Made by a program: the position numbers and the translations under genes. The notes under the pieces were generated by a model. It was not told where the DNA came from and did not search any database. It saw nothing but the letters and a program-made list of their open reading frames with translations. A stretch of DNA of 64,000 nucleotides from Palauibacter sp965207805 (GTDB lineage Bacteria; Gemmatimonadota; Gemmatimonadetes; Palauibacterales; Palauibacteraceae), in contig OZ242312.1 in the NCBI GenBank assembly GCA_965207805.1, forward strand, positions 186,001 to 250,000, in the 5' to 3' direction. Positions 8,578 through 16,560 of this stretch are shown here, piece after piece. Numbering within the stretch: the stretch's first letter is position 1; each line of letters starts with the position of its first letter.

Positions 8578-10605
8578 ATGACGGTGGAGAGTCTGAAGGT
8601 CGAATCCCTGAGCCTCGTCGACGAACTCATCCTGATGCTTCTCGACGAGAAGGGAGGCTATTTCCATCAGGTACCCGGCTGGCAGCTGAACTGCGCCGTC
8701 GTCGGCGGAGTGCTGGCGGAACTCTCCTTCCAGTCGCGGCTCGACTCGGATTTGACATCCCTGTACGTGGTGGACCGGGCCGAAACGGGCGACCCCGTCC
8801 TGGATCCCATTCTGCAGGAGATCGCGGACGAACCGGTCCAACACACTGCCCGGTACTGGGTTGAACGGCTCGCCCCCCGCGCGGAGTCGATCGTCGACCT
8901 GACTCTGGACCGCCTGGTTGAACGGGGGATCCTCCAACACCACGAGGGCGAATTCTGGACGTTGGCTCCCCCCGTCATGCATCGGCAGCAGTATGGGATG
9001 TTCGAGGAAGGCGCGACCGACCAGTTCATCAAGGCGCGCATCGGCAACGTCATCTTCGCCGACGAGGTTCCCGAACCGAGAGACGTCGTCATCGTGTGCC
9101 TCGTCAACACCTGCGATGTCTTTCGCCTGATCTTCGAACTTGATGAAGCGGCGGAAGAGCGCATCAAGTTCATCTGCCAGCTGGACTTGATCGGCCGATC
9201 CATCGCCGCCGCAGTCTCCGAGAACCTCGTCGGCCCGATCCGCAAACACACGGCTCTCGCGAAGAGAATTCCGACGGTTTCGCTGACCAGGCTGCTGCGC
9301 AACCCGCATGTCCGGGACGGCAACCTGAACGCGCTCTTCGGGAACCTCGCGGAGGAGTACGGCCCGGTGTTCCAGATCCGTCCTCCCTTCTCGAAGCGCA
9401 TGATCTTCCTGGCCGGACTCGAGACGAACGAGTGGATGCAAAAGCGCGGGCGCATGTACCTGCGAACCAGGGATTACTTCTCCGACTTCGAGAAAGTCTA
9501 CGGCGCGGCCGGCGTTCTGCCCGCCCTGGATGGAGCCGACCACTTCCGGCTTCGCAAATTCCTGTCGCCGGCCTATTCCCGCACGAGGCTGGCAGGGCAG
9601 ATGGACGAGCTATACAGCAGGGGGCGCGCGTACATGTCGACCCTGACGGTCGGGGATTCCTACCGCGCCACGTCCATGAGCCGGGCAATGGTGAACGCCC
9701 AGTTGTCGCCGCTGTTCATCGGCGTCGACACGCAGGATCTCATGGGCGACCTGATGGGCTACAAGGAGCGGGCCCTGAGCGTGCACATCGCCAAGATCCT
9801 GCCCGAATTCACGCTACGTACCCCGGGGATGAGACGTCGGGCGGCAGTCCTGGACACGCTGATGAAACGGATCCTGAGGGTCCATACTCCCGCCCAGCGC
9901 GTCGACAGCCCGCGGAACCTGGTGGACGACTACCTCAGCCTGCACGCCAGCGACCCGGGGTTCCTCCCGGAGTCCAACCTGCTCTTCGCCTTTTCCGCGG
10001 CCCTGATCGCCAGTGTGTACCTCGGCGATACGTTCAGCCTCGTGGTCTACTCCATGGCGTCGCAGCCGGACCTCTACGACAAAATCCGCGCCGAAGCGGA
10101 TGCCCTGTTTGCCAACGGCGACCCCAGGAGCGAGGACTTCACCCCCGCCAACATCGACGTGACGCACCGCTTCCTCATGGAGTGCATGCGCATGTACCCG
10201 ATCGTGTCAATGTCCGTTCGGAACGTGATGAATACCTGCACGGTCGGGAACTACGAGCTGCCCCTGGGGGAACGGATCCACATCGCCATGACCGCCACGC
10301 ACTACATGAGCGACGTCTTTCCCGAACCCTACAAGTTCGACATCGACCGCTTCCTGCCGTCGCGACGTGAGCATCGCAGCCTCGGGTTCGCCCCGTACGG
10401 GCTGGGTACGCACAAATGTCTCGGCACCCGCTGGATGGAGATGCACCTGGCGGTCAACCTGCTGATGCTGGCGCACTACTTCACGGTCGAGGTGACGCCG
10501 GCGAAGTACGCCCGGAAGCTCCGCTTCAATCCGGTTCCGTCGCTGAAGCCGAGCAAGAAGGTAAGATTCCGCATCACCGAGCAGAGGCGGGAGCTGCCCG
10601 CCTGA
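8578..10605 (+). CDS. GPP34 (GOLPH3-like) domain fused to a cytochrome P450
   Basis: A 675-residue two-domain protein. Residues about 10-205 match the GPP34/GOLPH3 fold: LSLVDELILMLLDEKGGYF, then VVGGVLAELSFQSRL, TGDPVLDPILQEI, LVERGIL and a C-terminal VLVNTCDVFRLIF-like helix, in the same order as human GOLPH3. Residues about 235-670 are a cytochrome P450: the heme loop is FAPYGLGTHKCLG with the axial Cys at 614, the K-helix ExxR is ECMR, and the I-helix keeps the Asp-Thr pair in LGDTFS although the preceding Ala-Gly is lost. There is no membrane anchor, so the GPP34 domain may dock the oxidase on acidic membrane lipid, as GOLPH3 does in eukaryotes (inference). The P450 family and substrate are not assigned. 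The methyltransferase follows 11 bases later. Confidence 0.88.
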   Translation: MTVESLKVESLSLVDELILMLLDEKGGYFHQVPGWQLNCAVVGGVLAELSFQSRLDSDLTSLYVVDRAETGDPVLDPILQEIADEPVQHTARYWVERLAPRAESIVDLTLDRLVERGILQHHEGEFWTLAPPVMHRQQYGMFEEGATDQFIKARIGNVIFADEVPEPRDVVIVCLVNTCDVFRLIFELDEAAEERIKFICQLDLIGRSIAAAVSENLVGPIRKHTALAKRIPTVSLTRLLRNPHVRDGNLNALFGNLAEEYGPVFQIRPPFSKRMIFLAGLETNEWMQKRGRMYLRTRDYFSDFEKVYGAAGVLPALDGADHFRLRKFLSPAYSRTRLAGQMDELYSRGRAYMSTLTVGDSYRATSMSRAMVNAQLSPLFIGVDTQDLMGDLMGYKERALSVHIAKILPEFTLRTPGMRRRAAVLDTLMKRILRVHTPAQRVDSPRNLVDDYLSLHASDPGFLPESNLLFAFSAALIASVYLGDTFSLVVYSMASQPDLYDKIRAEADALFANGDPRSEDFTPANIDVTHRFLMECMRMYPIVSMSVRNVMNTCTVGNYELPLGERIHIAMTATHYMSDVFPEPYKFDIDRFLPSRREHRSLGFAPYGLGTHKCLGTRWMEMHLAVNLLMLAHYFTVEVTPAKYARKLRFNPVPSLKPSKKVRFRITEQRRELPA

Positions 10606-10616
10606 GCCCCCCCAAA

Positions 10617-11648
10617 ATGCGACTGCGCAAACTGTCGAAAGCGCTGAGAGATGCGCACCCCGGATCGGGCGTCGCGCGTCGAGTCCGGCACTTCGACGGC
10701 TGGCTTGACCGGGCGGCACCGGAGGCTGCGGGCGCGGGCGCCTACGACCACACGGAAACGGTCAGGGACTACTACGAGCTGTGCAACGGCTTCATGGTGT
10801 ACGGCTGGGGTGAATCCCTGCATTTTGCGCCCCTCACCCCTAACGAAAGCCTGGAGGAGTCCAAGGTCCGGCACCAGCGGGCGATGATCTCCAGGTTGAA
10901 GCTGCAACAGGGCATGGAGGTGGTCGACGTCGGTTGTGGAATCGGCGGCCCCATGCGGCGAGTCGTCCGTGAGGCGGGTGTCAGGGTCGTGGGAATCAAC
11001 ATCAACGACATCCAGCTGGGGGAGGCGAAGAAGCTGAACGCCGAAGCGGGGCTGGAGCACATGACCGACTTCAGGAAGTGCAGCTTCGAGGACATGAGCG
11101 CCATCGAGGCCGACACCTTCGACGGGGGTTACGCCATAGAGTCGACGTGCCATGCGCAGAACAAGCAACGCGCGTTCGCGGAGATATTCCGCGTACTGAA
11201 GCCGGGCGCCCTGTTCTGGGGTCAGGAAATGTGCTTGACGGACCGGTTCGATCCGCGGGACGGTCGGCACCGGACCATCAAGCGGGACCTCATGCGCGGT
11301 ATTGCGCTGCACGACATCGCCACGTTCGGGGAAGTGAATCGCGCTCTCGAAGGGGCGGGATTCCAGGTCATCGAGGGGAGCGACTGGGACGTCCAGGAAG
11401 GACCTTCCACGCCCTGGTATCAACCCATGGAGAGTCGGCACGGGACGTTGGGGAACGCGGTGCGCAGGCTTCCCTGGGGCCGCAAGGCGTTCATCGCGGG
11501 ATCGAAGTTGGCCGAGGTACTGCGGCTCTTTCCGACCGGCTCGGCGGAGGTGGTTCGACTCCTCGATCGAACCGCGGACGCTTACGTCGCGGGCGGCAAA
11601 ACGGGCATCTTCACGCCTCTGTACTGTTTCCTGGCCCGCAAGCCCTAA
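10617..11648 (+). CDS. Sterol C-24 methyltransferase-like SAM-dependent methyltransferase
   Basis: A 343-residue methyltransferase with the collinear hallmarks of eukaryotic sterol C-24 methyltransferase (Erg6/SMT). The sterol-binding region reads YGWGESLHFAP, the SAM-binding motif is VVDVGCGIGGPMR, then AIESTCHAQNK, FRVLKPGALFWGQEM, and the Sterol_MT_C-type tail ends GIFTPLYCFLARKP, nearly the plant SMT C-terminus. The characterised family methylates the C-24 double bond of the sterol side chain. The first 40 residues are poorly conserved. ATG at 10617 follows the P450 stop by 11 bases. Assignment to the SMT family is strong; a sterol substrate is inferred, since no squalene epoxidase or oxidosqualene cyclase is in the window and related enzymes methylate other isoprenoids. 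Its stop overlaps the convergent Rieske gene. Confidence 0.87.
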   Translation: MRLRKLSKALRDAHPGSGVARRVRHFDGWLDRAAPEAAGAGAYDHTETVRDYYELCNGFMVYGWGESLHFAPLTPNESLEESKVRHQRAMISRLKLQQGMEVVDVGCGIGGPMRRVVREAGVRVVGININDIQLGEAKKLNAEAGLEHMTDFRKCSFEDMSAIEADTFDGGYAIESTCHAQNKQRAFAEIFRVLKPGALFWGQEMCLTDRFDPRDGRHRTIKRDLMRGIALHDIATFGEVNRALEGAGFQVIEGSDWDVQEGPSTPWYQPMESRHGTLGNAVRRLPWGRKAFIAGSKLAEVLRLFPTGSAEVVRLLDRTADAYVAGGKTGIFTPLYCFLARKP

Positions 11649-12688
11649 TCGGCGTTGCGGTCCGGGCTTCGAAGCGCGATCGCCGGGTCCGGATAGAATT
11701 GTCGGCAGTGTCGGCGGTATTTCCCGATGGGGCCGTCCGTCCGGCACAGCCGGGGAGGAGATCGGTAGCGCTTCCTGTCCCATATTACGATGTCCTGCAG
11801 GACGAACCGCCTCTCCTCGCGCAGGATGAAGACATTCAGCAGCCGGTGGCGCAGCGGCACGGGCAGGAAGCCCAGGCCCGAGATGAACCGCCCCGGCTTA
11901 CGGACCTCCCGCACCTGATTGACCATCGTCAACTCCACGAATTCGCCGTCGACGGGCGTTGTGAGCACCCACATGCGCGACTTTATGCCGACCAGTTTCT
12001 CGTGAATCTCGACGAAGGAATAGCCGACTCCGTGGACGTGCGTGATGACCGAGACTTCGGAATGAATGTCCACCAAACCCAGGATCCGGCGAACCGCCTT
12101 GAAGTCGAAGCAGCTCTTCAGGTAGGCGCCGTCGACCGAGAAGTCGGTCGGCTTCACGTCGTGGTATCCGTGCGTGTACTCCAGGTGTTCCACGTCGACG
12201 GAGTTTTCCGTCGTTTCCTGGGGGTGGCCCCGAAACCGGAGGATCGTGGAGCGCAACGCCGTCCATTCCGCGCCGGTGGGAGGATCATCCGGCAGGTGCC
12301 ACTGAGGCGCCCGGCCGCCGCTCCCCCACCATGCGAAGATCATGCCGAGGATCTCCCGGGTCTCGTAGAGCTTCAACCTCGCGGCCTTCGGGGGCGGGGC
12401 ATTGGGCGTCGCCACGCACTGGCCGGTCGTATCGAACTCGAACCCGTGGAAGGGACAGACGAGACAGCCGTCGCGCACCAGGCCGCCGGTCGTCGGTCCC
12501 ATGTGCGAACCCAGGTGGGGACAGAAGGCGTCCGCCACGCAGATGCGGCCCTCTTCGTCGGCCCACGCGACGATTTCCTCGCCCATCCACGTCTTCTCGA
12601 TGAGCTTCGCGCGCTCGATGGACTTGCGGTGTCCGATGAAATACCAGCCTTCGGGAAACGGCGGCAGCTCATCGCTGTACGTAGCCAT
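11645..12688 (-). CDS. Rieske non-heme iron oxygenase, steroid/sterol oxygenase type
   Basis: A 347-residue oxygenase component. The [2Fe-2S] Rieske centre is C56-P-H58 and C78-P-F-H81, and the mononuclear iron motif is D165-x2-H168-x4-H173 (DVEHLEYTH). The CPHLG...CPFH region and the C-terminus (IWDRKRY, then DGPIGKYRR and QFYP) resemble the DAF-36/Neverland cholesterol desaturases and KshA-like steroid hydroxylases more than aromatic-ring dioxygenases. The 19-residue spacing between the two Rieske halves is slightly long. Electrons would have to come from a reductase encoded elsewhere. It runs toward the methyltransferase gene and the two stop codons share bases, so the pair may be regulated against each other. 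The sterol substrate is an inference from family resemblance and neighbours. Confidence 0.85.
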   Translation of the reverse strand: MATYSDELPPFPEGWYFIGHRKSIERAKLIEKTWMGEEIVAWADEEGRICVADAFCPHLGSHMGPTTGGLVRDGCLVCPFHGFEFDTTGQCVATPNAPPPKAARLKLYETREILGMIFAWWGSGGRAPQWHLPDDPPTGAEWTALRSTILRFRGHPQETTENSVDVEHLEYTHGYHDVKPTDFSVDGAYLKSCFDFKAVRRILGLVDIHSEVSVITHVHGVGYSFVEIHEKLVGIKSRMWVLTTPVDGEFVELTMVNQVREVRKPGRFISGLGFLPVPLRHRLLNVFILREERRFVLQDIVIWDRKRYRSPPRLCRTDGPIGKYRRHCRQFYPDPAIALRSPDRNAD

Positions 12689-12780
12689 GCCGGCGAACTT
12701 GGTTTCGGTCCCGCCGGTGCGTCAACTAGTGTGTTGGCGGTACGGCGGACCAGATCTCGCGAAAGTGAGGAATACGGGCG

Positions 12781-15387
12781 ATGACTCCGGAAGATGTGCC
12801 GCGCGTCTCCCTTCTCCTGCTCTTCGCCGCGATGGCGGCCGGCCTGCCGGCGAAGGGTTCCGGCCAGGCCGCGGCCGGGGTTCCTCGTTTCGAGATCGCG
12901 TCCTCGCCGATCGAACTCACGGGACCCGTGCGTCCCGGCGAGTATCTGGGCGTGACCGGGCCCCGGTCCGCGTGGCTCGGGGTCGAGACGGGCGAAGCGG
13001 AACTGTGGGTCCATCCTCTCAAGGTCGGGAACCGTTTCCGTCTCGGCTTCTCCACGCCGGCCTACGGGACGCCGATTCCGGGAAACGAGGTCGCGCGCAC
13101 CGTGCGGGTGCGGCCCGAACTCGCGACGATCACCTACAGCCACGCCGCCTTCCAGGTGCACCAGCACATCCTCGCGCCCACGGAGATCCCGGGGCTACTC
13201 GTCCTGCTCGAGGTGGACAGCCCGGAGCCGCTCGAGATCGTCGCGGAGTTCGAGCCCGTGCTGAACTACATGTGGCCGGGATCGCTCGGGGGGCAGTACG
13301 CCTACTGGGACGCGGACCGGCGGATGTTCGTGCTGTCCGAGAGCCTGCAGGAGACGAACGCCGTCGTCGGCTCTCCCTGGGCCGTGAACTCCGTGGAACA
13401 CCCGGCGCATCAACTGGGCGAGGCGCCGCGCACCATGGTGATCCCGGTCGATCCGGAACGCGCCCGACGGGAGTTCATCCCGATCGCCGTAGCGGGCGGC
13501 ACCATGCCCCGCGAGGAGGTCTTCGCGAGCTACGATCGCCTGATCTCCGAGGCACGCTCCCTGTACGACGGGAAGCGGGCGTGGGCCGATTCCGTGCTCG
13601 CCTCCACCGCCTCCATCGAGTCGCCGGACCCGCGGCTCGACCTCGCCCTCGAGTGGGCAAAGATCAACCTGGAGGAGCAGCGCGTCTGCAACCCCGACCT
13701 CGGGTGCGGGTTCGTGGCGGGCTGGGGGCTTTCGCGCAACGGAACCCGGCCCGGCTTCGGGTGGTTCTTCGGCGGCGACGCGGCGCAGACGACCTTCGCC
13801 ATGGATGCGCTCGGGCAGTGGGAGCTGGTGGCGGAGGAACTCGCCTTTCTCGCGAAGTACCAGCGCGAGGACGGCAAGATCACGCACGAAATCTCGCAGG
13901 CGGCCGCGCGCATCCCGTGGTTCGACGTGTACCCGTACGCCTACTACCACGCCGACACCACGCCCTACTGGATGGTCGCGCTGTACGAGTACTGGAGGGC
14001 GAGCGGGGACGACGAACTCCTGCGGGCTCTGTGGCCGGCCTACCGGCGCGCGTGGGAATGGTGCCTCAGCGCCGAGACGGACGGCGACGGCCTTCTCGAA
14101 AACACGGTCGGCGGGCTGGCCGCCGTCGAAGTCGGCGGCCTCGGCGCGGCGCTCCACCAGGACATCTACCTGGCGGGGATTTGGGTCGCGGCTCTCGAGG
14201 GGACCGAGGTGCTGGCCGGGTACATGGGCGATGCCGGGATCGCGAATCGGGCGCGGGAGATCGCTCCCCGCGCGCGGGAGACGCTGAACGAGGCGTACTG
14301 GCTCGAGGACGCGGGACATCACGCGTTCGGGATCCTCGCCGATGGCGGCACCAACGACAACCTGACCGTGTGGCCCGCCACGGCGGCCGCCTTCGGCCTG
14401 TTCGACGCGGCGCGCGCGCGATCGACCCTGACGCACCTCGCAGGCGACCGGATTTCGTCGGATTGGGGCGCGCACATGCTCTCGACGGAGAGCGAACTGT
14501 ATCACCCGCTCCAGTACAACATGGGCACGGTGTGGCCCTTCGTGACGGCGTACGTGTCGTGGGCCCAATACCGGTACCGGCGGCCGTGGGCGGGCTTCCA
14601 CCTCATGGATGCGGTGAAGCAGATGACGTTCGACTGGAGCCTGGGGCGGCACCCGGAGTTGCTGTCCGGCACCTTCTACCAGCCCCTCGACCAAACCGTC
14701 CCCCACCAGTTCTTCGCGACGTCGGCGCTGGTGACACCGCTGCTGCGCGGTGTGGTCGGCTGGGAACCGGACGCGCCGCTCGGCAAAGCCCGACTCGCCC
14801 CGCAACTCCCGCCGGACTGGCCGACCGTCACGGTGAGGCGCCTCCGAGCCGGGGAGACGACGACCGATATCGAAATCCTTCAACGGTGGACGGCGGAGGG
14901 CGGAGGGCGGCGGACGACGCTCACGGCATCCGGACCGCCCCTGACCTTCGAGTTCGAGCCCGATCTCCCCGCGGGCGCGCGCAACACGACGTTCCGGGTG
15001 AACGGGGTCGCTACGGAGCTGTCGCCCGATGGAAGCCTCGAAGTGACCGTCGGGGACGCGGCACCGGCAGGCAACCGCGCGGAGATCGTCGTGGCGTGGG
15101 AAGATGGACTCGCGGTCGCGCCGCCGCGGATCGACCTCGAGCCCGGCGGGACGAGCGGCGGCCTGCGGATTCTGGACTTCAGCGCCGCCGCGGATGGGTG
15201 GAGGCTGTCCGTCGAGGGGACGGCGGGCCGCACCTACGACATCGCGCTCTTCGGCACTCCGGTGGTGTCTGCCGTCATGCAGGGCGCGGCGCGAGTCTCG
15301 GATCGCGGCGCTGGCGCCGTTGAGATCGAGTTCGCCGCGGGAGAGGGGCGCGTCCCGGCGACCGTCCGCTTGACACCGGCCGGATAG
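12781..15387 (+). CDS. Exported six-hairpin (alpha/alpha)6 glycosidase
   Basis: An 868-residue protein with an N-terminal signal peptide (hydrophobic core LLLLFAAMAAGL, cleavage likely near residue 30). An N-terminal beta-sandwich region is followed, from about residue 280 to 660, by a helical-barrel domain with motifs of the amylo-1,6-glucosidase, glucoamylase and GH63 type: GWFFGGDAAQTTFAMDALGQWE, a DGDGLLEN loop and a Trp-rich YNMGTVWPFV segment. A beta-rich C-terminal region follows. Asp and Glu in these loops are candidate acid and base residues. It would cleave an oligosaccharide in the periplasm or outside; linkage specificity cannot be read. No sugar transporter or regulator is adjacent. 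It is divergent from the Rieske gene. Confidence 0.75.
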   Translation: MTPEDVPRVSLLLLFAAMAAGLPAKGSGQAAAGVPRFEIASSPIELTGPVRPGEYLGVTGPRSAWLGVETGEAELWVHPLKVGNRFRLGFSTPAYGTPIPGNEVARTVRVRPELATITYSHAAFQVHQHILAPTEIPGLLVLLEVDSPEPLEIVAEFEPVLNYMWPGSLGGQYAYWDADRRMFVLSESLQETNAVVGSPWAVNSVEHPAHQLGEAPRTMVIPVDPERARREFIPIAVAGGTMPREEVFASYDRLISEARSLYDGKRAWADSVLASTASIESPDPRLDLALEWAKINLEEQRVCNPDLGCGFVAGWGLSRNGTRPGFGWFFGGDAAQTTFAMDALGQWELVAEELAFLAKYQREDGKITHEISQAAARIPWFDVYPYAYYHADTTPYWMVALYEYWRASGDDELLRALWPAYRRAWEWCLSAETDGDGLLENTVGGLAAVEVGGLGAALHQDIYLAGIWVAALEGTEVLAGYMGDAGIANRAREIAPRARETLNEAYWLEDAGHHAFGILADGGTNDNLTVWPATAAAFGLFDAARARSTLTHLAGDRISSDWGAHMLSTESELYHPLQYNMGTVWPFVTAYVSWAQYRYRRPWAGFHLMDAVKQMTFDWSLGRHPELLSGTFYQPLDQTVPHQFFATSALVTPLLRGVVGWEPDAPLGKARLAPQLPPDWPTVTVRRLRAGETTTDIEILQRWTAEGGGRRTTLTASGPPLTFEFEPDLPAGARNTTFRVNGVATELSPDGSLEVTVGDAAPAGNRAEIVVAWEDGLAVAPPRIDLEPGGTSGGLRILDFSAAADGWRLSVEGTAGRTYDIALFGTPVVSAVMQGAARVSDRGAGAVEIEFAAGEGRVPATVRLTPAG

Positions 15388-15405
15388 GGAAGTCGGCCCG
15401 GAGAG

Positions 15406-16560
15406 TCAGTCAGCCAGTACCTCCGCGAGCGTGTCCGCCACCTCGTCGACCTGCGCTTCGGTGATCACGAGCGGCGGCAGCAGCCGGATGACCGTGGTGC
15501 CGGCCGGGAGGGCGAGGACGCCCCGCTCCGCGAGCGGTTCGAGGTAGGGGCGGCAGCGCTCGCGGAGTTCGACGCCCATCATGAGGCCGACCTGCCGCAC
15601 GGCGCGTACGCGGGCCGGCCGATGTCGGTCGAAGCGCTCGCTGAAGCGGGCGCCCAGCGCCTCGGCCCGCTCGTCGAGCCGCTCGTCCCGCATGAACCGG
15701 ATCGCGGCCAGGGCGGCGGCGCAGGCGAGCGGGTTGCCGCCGAAGGTCGTGCCGTGCCGCCCGGGAGGCGGCTGCAGCCGTTCATGCGCCACGACCGCCC
15801 CCAGCGGCACGCCGCCGGCGATCGCCTTGGCGAGGCAGAGCACGTCGGGCGCGACGCCGTAGCGATCGCAGGCGAACATGCGGCCGGTGCGGCAAAAGCC
15901 CGTCTGGATCTCGTCGAACACCAGCACTGCACCGGCCTCGTCGCAGGTGCGGCGCGCCGCCTGCAGGTAGTCCGGGCTGGCCGGCCGCACCCCCCCTTCC
16001 CCCTGCACCGGCTCGATGATCACCGCCGCCGTGTCCTCGCCCACGGCCGCGCGCAGCTTCTCGACGTGATTGAAGGGCACGAACGAGAACCCCGGCACGA
16101 GCGGCCCGAACGGCTCCCGGTACTCCTTCTTGTGCGTCGCGCTCAGCGCTCCGAGCGTTCGCCCGTGGAAGCCGCGCATCGCGGACACCACGCCCGTCCG
16201 TCCCGTCGCGAGCCGCGCGAACTTGATCGCCGCCTCCACCGCCTCCGCCCCGGAGTTGCAGAGGAAGGCGCGCGTGAGCCCGGCCGGCGCGATGGAGGCG
16301 AGTTCGGCCAGCAACCGCGCGCGGACGTCGTTGTAGAAGATGCCCGGACAGGACACGAGCACGCGCGCCTGCTCCGCCACCGCCTCGGCGACGGCCGGAT
16401 TGGCGTGGCCGACGCTCGCCACGCCGATTCCGCCCACGCAATCGATGTAGCGCCGACCCTCGTCGTCCCAGACACACGCGCCCTCGCCCCGCACGATGGT
16501 GATGTCCCGCTTGGGAAAGACTTCCAGCGCGTACTCCCGTTCCGTCGCGCGCGAGTTCAT
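15406..16560 (-). CDS. lysJ: LysW-linked aminoadipate semialdehyde/ornithine aminotransferase (LysJ/ArgD)
   Basis: A 384-residue class III PLP-dependent aminotransferase of the acetylornithine aminotransferase type. It has the cofactor-pocket block CNSGAEAVEAAIKFAR, the VLVFDEIQTGFCRTG segment with the pyridine-nitrogen Asp, and the Schiff-base Lys in CLAKAIAGGVPLGA. In LysW pathways the enzyme transfers an amino group from glutamate to the carrier-bound semialdehyde; lysine and arginine versions are alike, so either or both products are possible. The start (ATG at 16560) overlaps the kinase stop by four bases, which rules out the longer upstream reading. It is the last gene of the operon and converges on the glycosidase gene 18 bases away. 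Confidence 0.88.
   Translation of the reverse strand: MNSRATEREYALEVFPKRDITIVRGEGACVWDDEGRRYIDCVGGIGVASVGHANPAVAEAVAEQARVLVSCPGIFYNDVRARLLAELASIAPAGLTRAFLCNSGAEAVEAAIKFARLATGRTGVVSAMRGFHGRTLGALSATHKKEYREPFGPLVPGFSFVPFNHVEKLRAAVGEDTAAVIIEPVQGEGGVRPASPDYLQAARRTCDEAGAVLVFDEIQTGFCRTGRMFACDRYGVAPDVLCLAKAIAGGVPLGAVVAHERLQPPPGRHGTTFGGNPLACAAALAAIRFMRDERLDERAEALGARFSERFDRHRPARVRAVRQVGLMMGVELRERCRPYLEPLAERGVLALPAGTTVIRLLPPLVITEAQVDEVADTLAEVLAD

Noticed and set aside
8578..10605. Calling the P450 half CYP51 (sterol 14-demethylase).
   Set aside because: The neighbourhood would suit it, but the I-helix and the B-C region do not match CYP51 signatures by eye, so the family is left open.
12402..15323. A very long plus-strand frame of about 970 codons overlapping the glycosidase in another phase.
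   Set aside because: Its translation is Arg- and Gly-rich without any conserved segment; the glycosidase frame has a signal peptide and family motifs.
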